Origin: Brevibacillus brevis
GTDB taxonomy: Bacteria; Bacillota; Bacilli; Brevibacillales; Brevibacillaceae
Direction: 5' to 3'
Length of the DNA stretch: 64,000 nucleotides
Assembly: GCF_031583145.1 (NCBI RefSeq)
Contig: NZ_CP134050.1
Location: forward strand, 1,133,501 to 1,197,500
Shown piece after piece: positions 8,088 to 15,903 of the stretch (positions are counted from its first letter, which is position 1; every line of letters begins with the position of its first letter). Under the pieces are notes generated by a model. That model did not search any database. It was not told where the DNA came from and saw only the letters and a program-made list of their open reading frames with translations. Made by a program: the position numbers and the translations under genes.

Positions 8088-8330
8088 ATGGCTTGGTACA
8101 ACTGGGTAATCCCGATCGTTACACTTTTGCTCGGCCTGGTAGGCGGTTTTGCCGGAGGCACTTATTATTTGAAGAAGCAAATGCAAAACATGCAAATGGA
8201 TGAAAAGCAGCTGCAAGCCATGGCTCGTTCGATGGGCATGAATTTGAACCAAAAACAGCTGAAGCAAATGAGCCGCACGATGAAAAACATGAAAATGCCA
8301 AACAAAATGCCAAATAAATTCGGAAAATAA
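8088..8330 (+). CDS. YneF-like (UPF0154) small membrane protein
   Basis: 80 residues: one N-terminal membrane helix (VIPIVTLLLGLVGGFAGGTYY) then a Met/Gln/Lys-rich cytosolic tail with QLQAMARSMGMNLNQKQLKQM, characteristic of the UPF0154/YneF family. Function of the family is unknown. ATG 8088 is given; a TTG directly before it is possible, and the AGAGG site at about 8069 is nearer to the TTG. Confidence 0.8.
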   Translation: MAWYNWVIPIVTLLLGLVGGFAGGTYYLKKQMQNMQMDEKQLQAMARSMGMNLNQKQLKQMSRTMKNMKMPNKMPNKFGK

Positions 8331-8348
8331 AAGGCGGGGGGATGTCGC

Positions 8349-8534
8349 ATGGGTCCGACCCGTCTGCGCTACACGATGATCGGTTTCATTCTCGGCGTGT
8401 TTATCGTGTATTTGAAAGAGCTGCCTCTCGGGGAAGGTACCCGTTTCGCAGCCCCTTTTTACGGAGCGGGCATCGGCCTGCTGATCGACGGCATCATTCT
8501 GCGGCTGAAGCAGAGAAAAGGCAAAGAAGAGTAA
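8349..8534 (+). CDS. Small two-helix membrane protein of unknown function
   Basis: 61 residues with two hydrophobic segments (about 9-25 and 36-52) and a basic tail (RLKQRKGKEE). A G-rich ribosome site lies upstream. It follows the YneF-like gene by 18 bases and shares its terminator, so the two are co-transcribed. I do not recognise the family. Confidence 0.65.
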   Translation: MGPTRLRYTMIGFILGVFIVYLKELPLGEGTRFAAPFYGAGIGLLIDGIILRLKQRKGKEE

Positions 8535-8542
8535 GGGGAAGG

Positions 8543-8570
8543 GAAGCTTGGCGGATGCCAGGCTTTTTTT
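8543..8570 (+). terminator. Terminator of the two small membrane-protein genes
   Basis: AAGCTTGGC pairs with GCCAGGCTT (one G-U pair) and is followed by a run of T residues, 10 bases after the preceding stop codon. Confidence 0.85.
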
Positions 8571-8691
8571 ACTGGATCAGAATTCGGGCAAAACGACCGC
8601 TAGTGGGAAGGTGATGAAGTTTTCGATTCCATTACAGTGTCCCACTCCGTGAAAGCCCGTTGTAAAAATGTAGAAACCAGGAAATATGAGC

Positions 8692-8720
8692 TTGACAAAA
8701 ATTTTTATTTATGATATATT
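8692..8720 (+). promoter_or_regulatory. Sigma-A-type promoter of the LCM-family methyltransferase
   Basis: Consensus -35 TTGACA (8692-8697), a 17-base AT-rich spacer and -10 TATATT (8715-8720). It stands about 90 bases before the methyltransferase start, leaving a short AT-rich leader. Confidence 0.75.
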
Positions 8721-8809
8721 TAAGAATTAAATATTTGTAAAATGCTGTTGATTTGATATACTTCCTTTTGGAGTACGTGGAGTCTATTCCAAATAGGGAG
8801 GACATTCAA

Positions 8810-9691
8810 ATGAAAGAAAACCAAGTTAGCCTAACTTCCATCATGACTGCCTATATTCGCGGATATCACGCCACATATGATAGCCCCAAAATTTTTGATG
8901 ACACTCTAGCCTATCAATTAATACCAGAGGAAAGACGTACGCTCATTGAACAAGGCTTGTCGAGTGCTCTCAAGCAACAATCCAGCTCCGAGCAACCTGC
9001 TGCTTTGAGATTCTTTTTACAATCAATGGGTTTACCCCAGGTGGTCAGCCGTTCAAAGTTTACGGAAGAAACCGTTGAGAAGGTTGTTGAACAGGGACTG
9101 GAGCAGTATGTGATACTCGGGGCAGGAATGGATACATTTGCTTTTCGACACCCGGAACTTTTGAAAAAAATTCGTGTATTTGAGGTTGACCACCCGGCTA
9201 CACAAACCTTTAAACGTAATCGACTGGCTGAGTTGGGTTGGGAAACTCCGCCAAATTTGCAATTTGTTCCGGTCGATTTCTCAAAAGAAAGTCTGGCAGA
9301 GGCATTCAATGGAGTCTCGTACGATCCGAAAGCCGCAAGTATTTTTAGCTGGTTAGGTGTCACAATGTACTTGTCACGAGATGAAGTGTTCGCAACACTT
9401 CGTTCGATCACCGAAATTGCCCCAACAGGAAGCTTAATTATATTTGATTACTTTGAAGCACTTACAGCTGCTCGAAGTGCACAAAAAATTCAGGAGGAAT
9501 TGAAAAAGATAGGGGAGCCGATAAAAACCGGCTTCGACCCGTCGACCTTGGCTTCTGATCTTGCAAAGATAGGAATCCGCCTCATTGAAAACTTACGTCC
9601 AGCTGACATCCAAAATCGGTATTTCAATGGGCGAACGGACGGCTATCACGCATCGGAACTGGTGCATTTTGCGCTGGCCATGGTCGAATAG
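8810..9691 (+). CDS. SAM-dependent methyltransferase, leucine-carboxyl-methyltransferase (LCM) family
   Basis: 293 residues. The family pattern is clear: an SFLQ-like lead-in (PAALRFFLQSMGLP), the glycine-rich SAM site YVILGAGMDTFAFR, the acidic FEVDHPATQ at strand 2, and WLGVTMYL. This matches the bacterial LCM/TIGR00027 group, many of which act on natural products or small carboxylates; the substrate cannot be told here. ATG 8810 has GGGAGG at 8796-8801. Base composition is clearly more AT-rich than the flanks and codon choice differs (many AAA, ATT, TTT), which suggests later acquisition. It has its own promoter and terminator. Confidence 0.85.
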   Translation: MKENQVSLTSIMTAYIRGYHATYDSPKIFDDTLAYQLIPEERRTLIEQGLSSALKQQSSSEQPAALRFFLQSMGLPQVVSRSKFTEETVEKVVEQGLEQYVILGAGMDTFAFRHPELLKKIRVFEVDHPATQTFKRNRLAELGWETPPNLQFVPVDFSKESLAEAFNGVSYDPKAASIFSWLGVTMYLSRDEVFATLRSITEIAPTGSLIIFDYFEALTAARSAQKIQEELKKIGEPIKTGFDPSTLASDLAKIGIRLIENLRPADIQNRYFNGRTDGYHASELVHFALAMVE

Positions 9692-9737
9692 CGACAGAAT
9701 AAGCCCTTCTACAAGCAGAGTTGAATGGTGACAGAAA

Positions 9738-9792
9738 CAACAGCGGCAGTCTAGGACTTTATTTTCTGCTCCTAGATCTACCGCTGTTTTCT
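9738..9792 (+). terminator. Terminator of the LCM-family methyltransferase
   Basis: Nested stem: AACAGCGG with CCGCTGTT and inner TCTAGGA with TCCTAGA, followed by TTTTC. Confidence 0.8.
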
Positions 9793-9928
9793 TTGATCGG
9801 ATCCGTCTAAAACTAATGATACGGAGGCTACCGGTATACCCCCCTCAATAAATGCATGAGATTGACAACATCAGTCTAAATCATTATTATCGCAGCACAG
9901 CCGCTTTCGTTTCGTTTACCAGAATCCA

Positions 9929-10705
9929 TCAGGAAAAAATCAGTTCGTACACCATTTTGGTGATGAGGGTAATCGAGACGATCAAAAAGAGAGGACGGAC
10001 GTAGCGCACGCCGGTTTTGATCGCCATGCGGGCTCCAAGGGTCGCACCGAGCAGCATGGCCACACCCATGACCAGGCCGGTCACGAAAATGACCTTGCCT
10101 TCGAACAGAAAGACCGTGAGCGCCGCGATGTTGCTCGCCAGATTGAGGATACGTCCGTTTCCAGCCGCGATGACGAAATCGTAGCCGAACAGCAGCACCA
10201 TCAAAAAAACGAAGAAGGATCCGGTGCCCGGTCCGAAGAATCCGTCATAAAACCCGATGATGAATGTCAAAGGAATGCCCAGCCCGAGGGTGAACTTGGT
10301 GTAGCCCTTGAAGTTGGCCATTTCGCCGAACCGCTTGTTGAAGAGCGTATACACGAAGATCAGAGCCATCATGACGATCACGAGCACTTTCAGGAGCTCC
10401 TGCGGGACGAACAGCACCGTTTTCGCCCCGAAGTACGCCCCGATGAGCGAGACGGGGAAAAGCATCAGCATCAGCTTCTTGTCGAACTTGCCGCTGCGGA
10501 TAAACGTAAACGAGCTGCTGGCGGATGAAATCGTCCCGGCCAGCTTGTTCGTCCCCAGCGCGAGGTAAGGCGGCATTCCAAGCCCGAGCAGAGCGGGCAG
10601 GGAAATCAGTCCGCCGCCGCCCACGGTGCTGTCGATAAAGGCGGCGACAAAACCGAAGAGGGCCAAGAAAAGTATCGTTGATAAATCCATGTCCACGTTG
10701 ATCAC
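9929..10705 (-). CDS. TSUP (TauE/SafE/YfcA) family membrane permease
   Basis: 258 residues, about eight predicted membrane helices. The two diagnostic half-repeats are visible: FVAAFIDSTVGGGGLISLPALL near the N-terminus and GFYDGFFGPGTGSF in the second half. The family exports or imports sulfite, sulfonates or other organic anions; the substrate is not predictable here. It is divergent from sodA and stands alone. GTG 10705 is used; another GTG three codons in is possible. Confidence 0.88.
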   Translation of the reverse strand: MINVDMDLSTILFLALFGFVAAFIDSTVGGGGLISLPALLGLGMPPYLALGTNKLAGTISSASSSFTFIRSGKFDKKLMLMLFPVSLIGAYFGAKTVLFVPQELLKVLVIVMMALIFVYTLFNKRFGEMANFKGYTKFTLGLGIPLTFIIGFYDGFFGPGTGSFFVFLMVLLFGYDFVIAAGNGRILNLASNIAALTVFLFEGKVIFVTGLVMGVAMLLGATLGARMAIKTGVRYVRPLFLIVSITLITKMVYELIFS

Positions 10706-10814
10706 CTAGTTTCCCTTGTTGTAATACTCCAAGTCTAGCACGGGCTGACACGTTTGCAAGATGGAAATCTATGAATAGAAAATAATAGATTACGAAACTT
10801 TGCATACCGATTTG

Positions 10815-10843
10815 TTGTAAAAGTGGATTGCTTGCATTATAAT
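10815..10843 (+). promoter_or_regulatory. sodA promoter
   Basis: -35 TTGTAA (10815-10820), 17-base spacer and a perfect -10 TATAAT (10838-10843), 46 bases before the sodA start. Confidence 0.8.
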
Positions 10844-10889
10844 AAAGGCGAAGCTTGACCCATACATACAACCAAGGAGGAATGTAACA

Positions 10890-11498
10890 ATGGCACATCA
10901 ACTTCCTGCACTGCCTTATGCACACAACGCTCTGGAACCGCATATCGACGCTCAAACCATGGAGATTCACCACGGTCGTCACCATGCTACTTATGTAAAC
11001 AACCTGAACGCTGCTCTGGAAGGTCACGCTGACCTGCAAAGCAAAAGCGTGGAAGAGCTGATCAGCAACCTCGACGCTTTGCCAGAATCCATCCGCACTG
11101 CAGTTCGCAACAATGGCGGCGGACATGCAAACCACACCCTGTTCTGGGAAATCCTCAGCCCGAACGGCGGCGGCGCGCCAACTGGCGAGCTGGCTGACGC
11201 GATCAACGCAGCTTTCGGCAGCTTTGACAACTTCAAAGCAGAATTCGCGAAAGCAGCAACCGGCCGTTTCGGTTCCGGTTGGGCTTGGCTGGTAGCAGAT
11301 GGCGGCAAAGTGGCTATCACTTCCACTCCAAACCAAGACAGCCCAATCATGGAAGGCAAAACGCCTATCCTGGGTCTGGACGTTTGGGAGCACGCTTACT
11401 ACCTGAAATACCAAAACAAACGCCCTGACTACATCGGCGCGTTCTGGAACGTAGTAAACTGGGATGAAGTAAGCAAGCGTTTCGCTGCTGCGAAATAA
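10890..11498 (+). CDS. sodA: Superoxide dismutase (Mn/Fe type)
   Basis: 202 residues, the usual SodA length. It has the Fe/Mn-SOD N-terminal domain ([27 protein letters not shown]) and C-terminal domain with the metal ligands in DVWEHAYY; the remaining ligands are the first His of IHHGRHH and the His of HANHTLFW. The GGGHANH and GSGWAWL contexts fit manganese-using SodA. It converts superoxide to peroxide and oxygen in the cytosol. AAGGAGGAATG precedes the ATG, with a strong own promoter and terminator: a single-gene, well-expressed unit. Confidence 0.97.
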   Translation: MAHQLPALPYAHNALEPHIDAQTMEIHHGRHHATYVNNLNAALEGHADLQSKSVEELISNLDALPESIRTAVRNNGGGHANHTLFWEILSPNGGGAPTGELADAINAAFGSFDNFKAEFAKAATGRFGSGWAWLVADGGKVAITSTPNQDSPIMEGKTPILGLDVWEHAYYLKYQNKRPDYIGAFWNVVNWDEVSKRFAAAK

Positions 11499-11512
11499 TT
11501 CCGGCTTATCGG

Positions 11513-11555
11513 TAAAAAAGGCTTGTCGCCACTTGAGCGACAAGCCTTTTTTTTA
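11513..11555 (+). terminator. sodA terminator
   Basis: AAAGGCTTGTCGC pairs with GCGACAAGCCTTT across a short loop, followed by eight T residues. Confidence 0.92.
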
Positions 11556-11557
11556 TA

Positions 11558-11691
11558 CAGATAGGAATTAATAAAATTCCTATCCAGTATAAGGGCAACA
11601 TAGCGAGACTTCGAACACAGTGAGAGAGCGAGACTTGTGCCCTTTGGGTACCGCGGCTCCGCCAAAAGGCATGGCGTAGCCAGGTTTTCTA
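11558..11691 (+). repeat. Dispersed two-hairpin repeat, copy 1 (long form)
   Basis: The outer 82 bases (11558-11599 plus 11652-11691) match 26523-26604 almost base for base. Copy 1 carries a 52-base extra block (11600-11651) with the direct repeat AGCGAGACTT (11602-11611 and 11627-11636). The first hairpin is AGGAATT/AATTCCT; its stem is identical in both copies while the loop differs. The second is an imperfect stem GGCTCCGCC/GGCGTAGCC around AAAAGGCAT. It lies directly after the sodA terminator. Confidence 0.85.
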
Positions 11692-11722
11692 ATTCTCGGA
11701 AGGGGCACTTCGATTTTAGCTA

Positions 11723-11768
11723 TTTACAATATTGGAATAAAAGGGCATAATTTGATTAAACGATCAAA
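11723..11768 (+). promoter_or_regulatory. Promoter with TetR-type operator for the YqeB-like/TetR pair
   Basis: TTTACA (11723-11728), 17-base spacer, CATAAT (11746-11751), overlapped by the inverted repeat TTTGAT-N6-ATCAAA (11751-11768). A further ATCAAA half-site occurs near 11782. Position over the start site fits repression by the TetR protein encoded second in the operon. Confidence 0.6.
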
Positions 11769-11921
11769 AATTTGTTTGTTCAATCAAACTCTTCGATCCG
11801 GATCGGGATTGCAATCTTTGTCCGGATGGCAATCGGACTATTGGCCGTGACTACAAGAGAAGCCGCAAGTAAGTCCTGATCAAAGACAAGATGCTGCGTA
11901 GGAAAAAGGAGTAGAGAGCTG

Positions 11922-12635
11922 ATGATCAAATCGCAACCGAGCAACAATCATCCCTCCGTAATCGGGTTCACGACGATTGAGCGCATATTTGTGCTGGTTA
12001 TTCCACCTGTTCTCGGACTTATTCTGGGGTATTTCCTGCCTGCTATCGCAGAGTGGGCTGCCGGATTGCCTTGGTTCCCCTTTCAAGGGCCCTTGGAGCT
12101 AGTCGCATCCGTTCACGGGAAGTGGATTACCATTGTAACGACTTTTATAGGCTTGGTTGCAGGGATGTGGCTCTCTGATCTGGTAATAAAAGAAAGTCTT
12201 TTCATCACAGTTACTGATGATAAAGTGGTATTAAAAATAAAGGGTTCCGTGCAACGTTTTTCCCGATCGGATATCGATGCGGTGTTTATCGATGGCAAGA
12301 ACCTGGTCCTCCTTGGAAATGCGGGTCAAGAGTTAGCTCGCGAGCCTTATGAATCGACACCTGCCAAGATAGGAGATACATTCGTCAAGCACCGTTATCC
12401 ATGGTCGTTCGCCGGGGACCCGTATGAGACGGAATACCGCCTGTGGGTGGACGATACGCCGGATTTGCCGCCAGCCTTAAACGCCCTGCTGAGGGCTCGG
12501 GAACAGGCATTGCAAAAGGAAGACGTAGAATCGGCTAGAGAGATCCAACGTGAAGCTGGCAAACTTGGGATCATGGTACGAGACAGAGGGAAGTTTCAAT
12601 ATTGGAGAAACCCAAGTAAAGAAAATCGAGGTTGA
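11922..12635 (+). CDS. YqeB-like membrane protein
   Basis: 237 residues with two membrane segments (about 24-44 and 68-86) and a long cytosolic part containing VDDTPDLPPALNALLRAREQALQKEDVESAREIQREAGKLG (read in pieces), resembling B. subtilis YqeB. Function is unknown. AAGGAG lies upstream of ATG 11922. Its stop overlaps the region of the next gene's ribosome site, and the pair shares a promoter with an apparent TetR operator, so this protein is probably controlled by its neighbour. Confidence 0.7.
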   Translation: MIKSQPSNNHPSVIGFTTIERIFVLVIPPVLGLILGYFLPAIAEWAAGLPWFPFQGPLELVASVHGKWITIVTTFIGLVAGMWLSDLVIKESLFITVTDDKVVLKIKGSVQRFSRSDIDAVFIDGKNLVLLGNAGQELAREPYESTPAKIGDTFVKHRYPWSFAGDPYETEYRLWVDDTPDLPPALNALLRAREQALQKEDVESAREIQREAGKLGIMVRDRGKFQYWRNPSKENRG

Positions 12636-12640
12636 TCGCC

Positions 12641-13261
12641 ATGACCCATAAAAAAACAGACGAAAAAAAATCCTTCATTTCCGAAGCCAGGCGTTCACAG
12701 ATCGTAGAAGCGGCCATCATGACATTGGATGAGATCGGGTATATTCACGCAAGCATGGCCCAAATCGCCAAAAAGGCGGGAATCAGCACCGCATTAATTT
12801 CTTACCATTTCCGGGACAAAAAGGATCTGATGGATTACACCTTATTGATGCTGCTATCCGACATGTCCTCCTACGTCTTGGAGCGCACGCAAGCAATGGT
12901 GACTCCGCGCGACAAGCTCCGAGCTTACATCGAAGCCAGTATCGGTTATCACGCCGACAAGCCTACGTACAATGTTGCGCTGATCGAGATTTTATTTCAT
13001 GCCCGGACGGCTGACAATGTGCCTTATTACAAGCTGGACGACGATGAAGAGAATCCTCTGGAGAGCGAGCTGCAACAGATTTTGCTTGCTGGACAGGAGA
13101 AAAAGGAGTTTGGCGCGTTCAATGTTCGGGTGTTGGCCAGCGCAATTCGAGGAGCGATCGACGAATATGTCTTCAATCGGAAGCTGAATAGTACCATCGA
13201 TCCGCAGTCCTACAGCTCCGAATTGGTGAATCTGTTCTACCGCGTGGTTACGAGGGACTGA
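12641..13261 (+). CDS. TetR/AcrR family transcriptional regulator
   Basis: 206 residues. The N-terminal helix-turn-helix is typical (RRSQIVEAAIMTLDEIGYIHASMAQIAKKAGIS then ALISYHFRDKKDLMDY, taken in parts), followed by a helical ligand domain (about 70-206). ATG 12641 is preferred over the overlapping TTG at 12632 because GAGG lies at 12627-12630. It is co-transcribed with the YqeB-like gene and probably represses their shared promoter. The ligand is unknown. Confidence 0.88.
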   Translation: MTHKKTDEKKSFISEARRSQIVEAAIMTLDEIGYIHASMAQIAKKAGISTALISYHFRDKKDLMDYTLLMLLSDMSSYVLERTQAMVTPRDKLRAYIEASIGYHADKPTYNVALIEILFHARTADNVPYYKLDDDEENPLESELQQILLAGQEKKEFGAFNVRVLASAIRGAIDEYVFNRKLNSTIDPQSYSSELVNLFYRVVTRD

Positions 13262-13299
13262 AGCGGGGCGGGCGGTCCCCACTTCCTTGTAAGGAGAAG

Positions 13300-13350
13300 A
13301 ACGAAGCTGCAAGGGGAGTGTCCTTTTCCCGATGCAGCTTCTTCGTTTTC
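13300..13350 (+). terminator. Terminator of the YqeB-like/TetR operon
   Basis: AACGAAGCTGCA pairs with TGCAGCTTCTTCGTT (small bulge), followed by TTTTC; the convergent MBL gene ends 20 bases further on. Confidence 0.75.
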
Positions 13351-13370
13351 CCGTACAGGAGAGGGGATGC

Positions 13371-14384
13371 TTACGGAGCCAGAGTAAAGCGGGGTTCCGT
13401 CACGGCGACTTGATCCCCGACGGTAAAGGACATGAGATCTTCCCCGACGACGAGCTTTCCGTCGTACGTTTTGCTCGTGCGGACAGCCAGCTCGGCATCG
13501 GCGTCGGTCAAGCCGTCGAGGAGGACGATGTGCGTGTAGACGGCCAGCTTTGGCTTGACTTGCTGGAATACCTTCCCTGCTTCTTCGGGAGTCGTATGGA
13601 TCGCCAAGATGTTCTGGATGGCGGGGGACTTGTCCTCGGGTTTTGCCGCCGCGACTTCGTGGATCAAAAGGTCCGTCCCTTTGGCGTACTGAATCAGGTT
13701 TTCATTGTAGCGCGTATCGCCGGAAATCACGACGGAGTGGCCGCGGTAATTGATCCGGTACCCGTAGCTGGGCTCCATGGGTCCGTGGTCGACGAGGAAG
13801 GCGACCACCTGCACTCCGTCTTTATCGTAGACGACGCCTTGGGAGATGTCATGGCCGACAGCTGTAAGCCCGTCCAGCTTTTCCTTCTGGTTTTCCTTGC
13901 GCACGAGGATGTCCTCCTGGTAGGCCTTTTCCAGGTTGGCCATCATTTCGGCAGTGCCTGCCGGGCCCCATACCTGGAACGGAGTAGCCCTTTTGCCCGC
14001 GGTCGGAAGCGATCCGGTCAACCACACATCCGGGATGCCCGTCGTATGATCGGAGTGCAGGTGAGTCAAAAACAGCTTGTCGATTTGTCCGGGGAGGATC
14101 GACATCTGACTGAGCCGCAATGCAGCGCCTCTGCCGGCATCAAACAGCAGCCGTTCCTTGCCGACCTCGACCAGAGTCGACGGTCCGAAACGATCCATGC
14201 TGAGCAAGGGGGAGCCGGTTCCCAGCAACGTCACCTTGATGGCAGCAGCGTCTGCCGTGGGAGCTTGTCCTTGTGGAAAAGCGGTACTGGTAGCCGAAAC
14301 GGGCGAAGGGAGAAACAGGAATCCGGCAAGACAGGCAACGGACAGCGGAAAAGTGAGCAGTCGAGCAAAGCTGTTTCTTTTCAA
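13371..14384 (-). CDS. Secreted metallo-beta-lactamase-fold hydrolase (RNase Z/arylsulfatase-like)
   Basis: 337 residues. A signal peptide occupies about 1-31 (basic start, hydrophobic core, PSPVSA-TS). The MBL domain has the zinc motif THLHSDHTTG, then DHGPM, SGDTRYN and a terminal AIHTTPEEAG, as in the RNase Z-like/AtsA arylsulfatase group of exported enzymes. TTG 14384 is chosen because GAGGGG lies 8 bases upstream; the longer TTG at 14402 lacks a ribosome site. Probably hydrolyses a sulfate or phosphate ester outside the cell; the substrate is not determinable. Confidence 0.82.
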   Translation of the reverse strand: MKRNSFARLLTFPLSVACLAGFLFLPSPVSATSTAFPQGQAPTADAAAIKVTLLGTGSPLLSMDRFGPSTLVEVGKERLLFDAGRGAALRLSQMSILPGQIDKLFLTHLHSDHTTGIPDVWLTGSLPTAGKRATPFQVWGPAGTAEMMANLEKAYQEDILVRKENQKEKLDGLTAVGHDISQGVVYDKDGVQVVAFLVDHGPMEPSYGYRINYRGHSVVISGDTRYNENLIQYAKGTDLLIHEVAAAKPEDKSPAIQNILAIHTTPEEAGKVFQQVKPKLAVYTHIVLLDGLTDADAELAVRTSKTYDGKLVVGEDLMSFTVGDQVAVTEPRFTLAP

Positions 14385-14582
14385 GTGGGCGACCCCTCTC
14401 AATTTGTTTTAATCAAAAAACCTTGTTTTGTATATAATGCAACGAACGGTTTGTGCCGGTCAATAAATCGAAAGAAATTGATTGTTTATTTTTTATTTTC
14501 AAAAAACAAAAGTGTTTCACCCACGTCAAATCAAGGATCGCCATACAAAATCAAATTTCGACAACAAATGTAAGTGTTTTCA

Positions 14583-14611
14583 TTGACAAAATTGTCTGAG
14601 AACCCTATAAT
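14583..14611 (+). promoter_or_regulatory. Promoter of the ABC importer operon
   Basis: Perfect -35 TTGACA (14583-14588), 17-base spacer and perfect -10 TATAAT (14606-14611). Transcripts would start near 14618, giving a leader of about 200 bases before the first gene. Confidence 0.88.
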
Positions 14612-14667
14612 TCCCTTTAGAATACTTGTTAATCGACAATCATACAGTTCACATACGGTTAGGCGGA

Positions 14668-14748
14668 GAACATGGAGAAAACCCTTACCCGTAAACACAT
14701 CCCTCAAGGGGGAGGAGTGTGTTTATGTCTGTGTAAGGGTTTTTTCCT
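14668..14748 (+). promoter_or_regulatory. Leader terminator/attenuator of the ABC importer, possible GlpP target
   Basis: AACCCTTAC (14680-14689 region) pairs with GTAAGGGTT, enclosing TAAACACA/TGTGTTTA; the stem is followed by TTTTTT. This is a terminator inside the 5' leader, 70 bases before the first gene. Directly before its 5' arm stands GAACATGGAGA (14668-14678), nearly the same as GAACAGGAGA before the glpD leader terminator (20181-20190). GlpP is an antiterminator encoded downstream, so conditional read-through is likely. Confidence 0.7.
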
Positions 14749-14817
14749 ATTTTTTTTACCGCGATCACATGGGCTTGTCGATTGGCAGGAGAAAAGAAAG
14801 AGAGAGGGGTCTGAAAA

Positions 14818-15888
14818 ATGAAAAAAGGCAAATGGCTTCACGGAATCGCTACGGCGGCGCTGCTCACATCGGTCGCGCTCGCGGGCTGCTCGTCCTCCGA
14901 AGGGGGCTCTGCCGGCAATGCAAGCGGCGGGGAAAGCGGAGGAAAGAAGGAACTGGGCTCTATCGCGTTTTACTCTCCGGAAACACCTGATATGACCAAA
15001 GAGATGGGACAGGCTTTCGAAAAACAAAACCCAGGCTCTTCTGTAAACGTCCAATACGCGGGAACGAACGTGCTCGTCAACCGGATGATCGCAGAGAAAG
15101 ACAACCCGATGGCGGACCTCTGGTACGGCGGCGGCGGCTTCCTGCCGTTCGAATCCGCGAAGGACAAAGGCATCATCACGTCTTATACGCCTGAGTCGAT
15201 CAAGGATTGGCCGGAAGTGCGCGACGGCATCAAGGTGCGCGACAAGGATTGGAAGTGGATCGGCGCTGAGGTGTTCGTACTGGGCTTCGTTTACAACACC
15301 GATCTGGTGAAGCCGGAAGATTTGCCGAAAACGTGGGATGATTTGCTCGATCCGAAATGGAAGGGCAAGATCCAAATGCCGAACCCTGCCGCGTCGGGTA
15401 CAGCTACTCTCCTGGTGCTTAGCCAGCTGATGGCAAAGGGCGAAGACCAAGGTTGGGACTATTTCAAAAAGCTGGTGGACCAGATGAGCGCCATGCCTGA
15501 TTCGGGCTCCGCTCCTACGAAAGCGGTTGCAAAAGGAGAAGCCTTGATCGGCATCGGCTTTGACTTCATGGCTTACGAGAATAAGGCGAAGGGCGAAAAA
15601 GTGGACTTCATCGTCCCGGAAAAGACACCGATTATCGTAAACCCGGTATCGCTGGTGGAAAACGGTCCAAACCCGGACGGCGGAAAAGCCTTTATCGACT
15701 ATCTGCTCTCCAAGGAAGGACAGCAAACCCTGGCTGACTGGTATCATATCCCGATCTCCAAAGAAGTGCAGTCCAAGACGCCACTGACGTTGGAAAAGGT
15801 CATCCCGCATGCGCAGGAGATGGATGTGGACTGGGTCGTGAAAAACTACGACCGCGTACGCAACGAATGGCGCCAAAAATTCCAATAA
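14818..15888 (+). CDS. ABC importer substrate-binding lipoprotein
   Basis: 356 residues. Lipoprotein signal with lipobox LAGC (Cys24), a Ser/Gly-rich spacer, then a periplasmic-binding fold of the Fe3+/polyamine/2-aminoethylphosphonate class (IAFYSPE, YNTDLVKPEDLPKTWDDLLDPKWKGKI, NPVSLVENGPN, taken in parts). It delivers a solute to the permease encoded two genes on. Family resemblance alone suggests iron or phosphonate, but the downstream GlpP, GlpD and HAD phosphatase favour a glycerol-phosphate compound. GAGAGGGG precedes the ATG. Confidence 0.85.
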   Translation: MKKGKWLHGIATAALLTSVALAGCSSSEGGSAGNASGGESGGKKELGSIAFYSPETPDMTKEMGQAFEKQNPGSSVNVQYAGTNVLVNRMIAEKDNPMADLWYGGGGFLPFESAKDKGIITSYTPESIKDWPEVRDGIKVRDKDWKWIGAEVFVLGFVYNTDLVKPEDLPKTWDDLLDPKWKGKIQMPNPAASGTATLLVLSQLMAKGEDQGWDYFKKLVDQMSAMPDSGSAPTKAVAKGEALIGIGFDFMAYENKAKGEKVDFIVPEKTPIIVNPVSLVENGPNPDGGKAFIDYLLSKEGQQTLADWYHIPISKEVQSKTPLTLEKVIPHAQEMDVDWVVKNYDRVRNEWRQKFQ

Positions 15889-15903
15889 GAGGGGGATCTT
15901 CCA

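Noticed and set aside
13332..14573. 413-codon plus-strand open frame opposite the secreted MBL hydrolase
   Set aside because: The minus strand has signal peptide, zinc motif and SD; the plus-strand frame has none of these.
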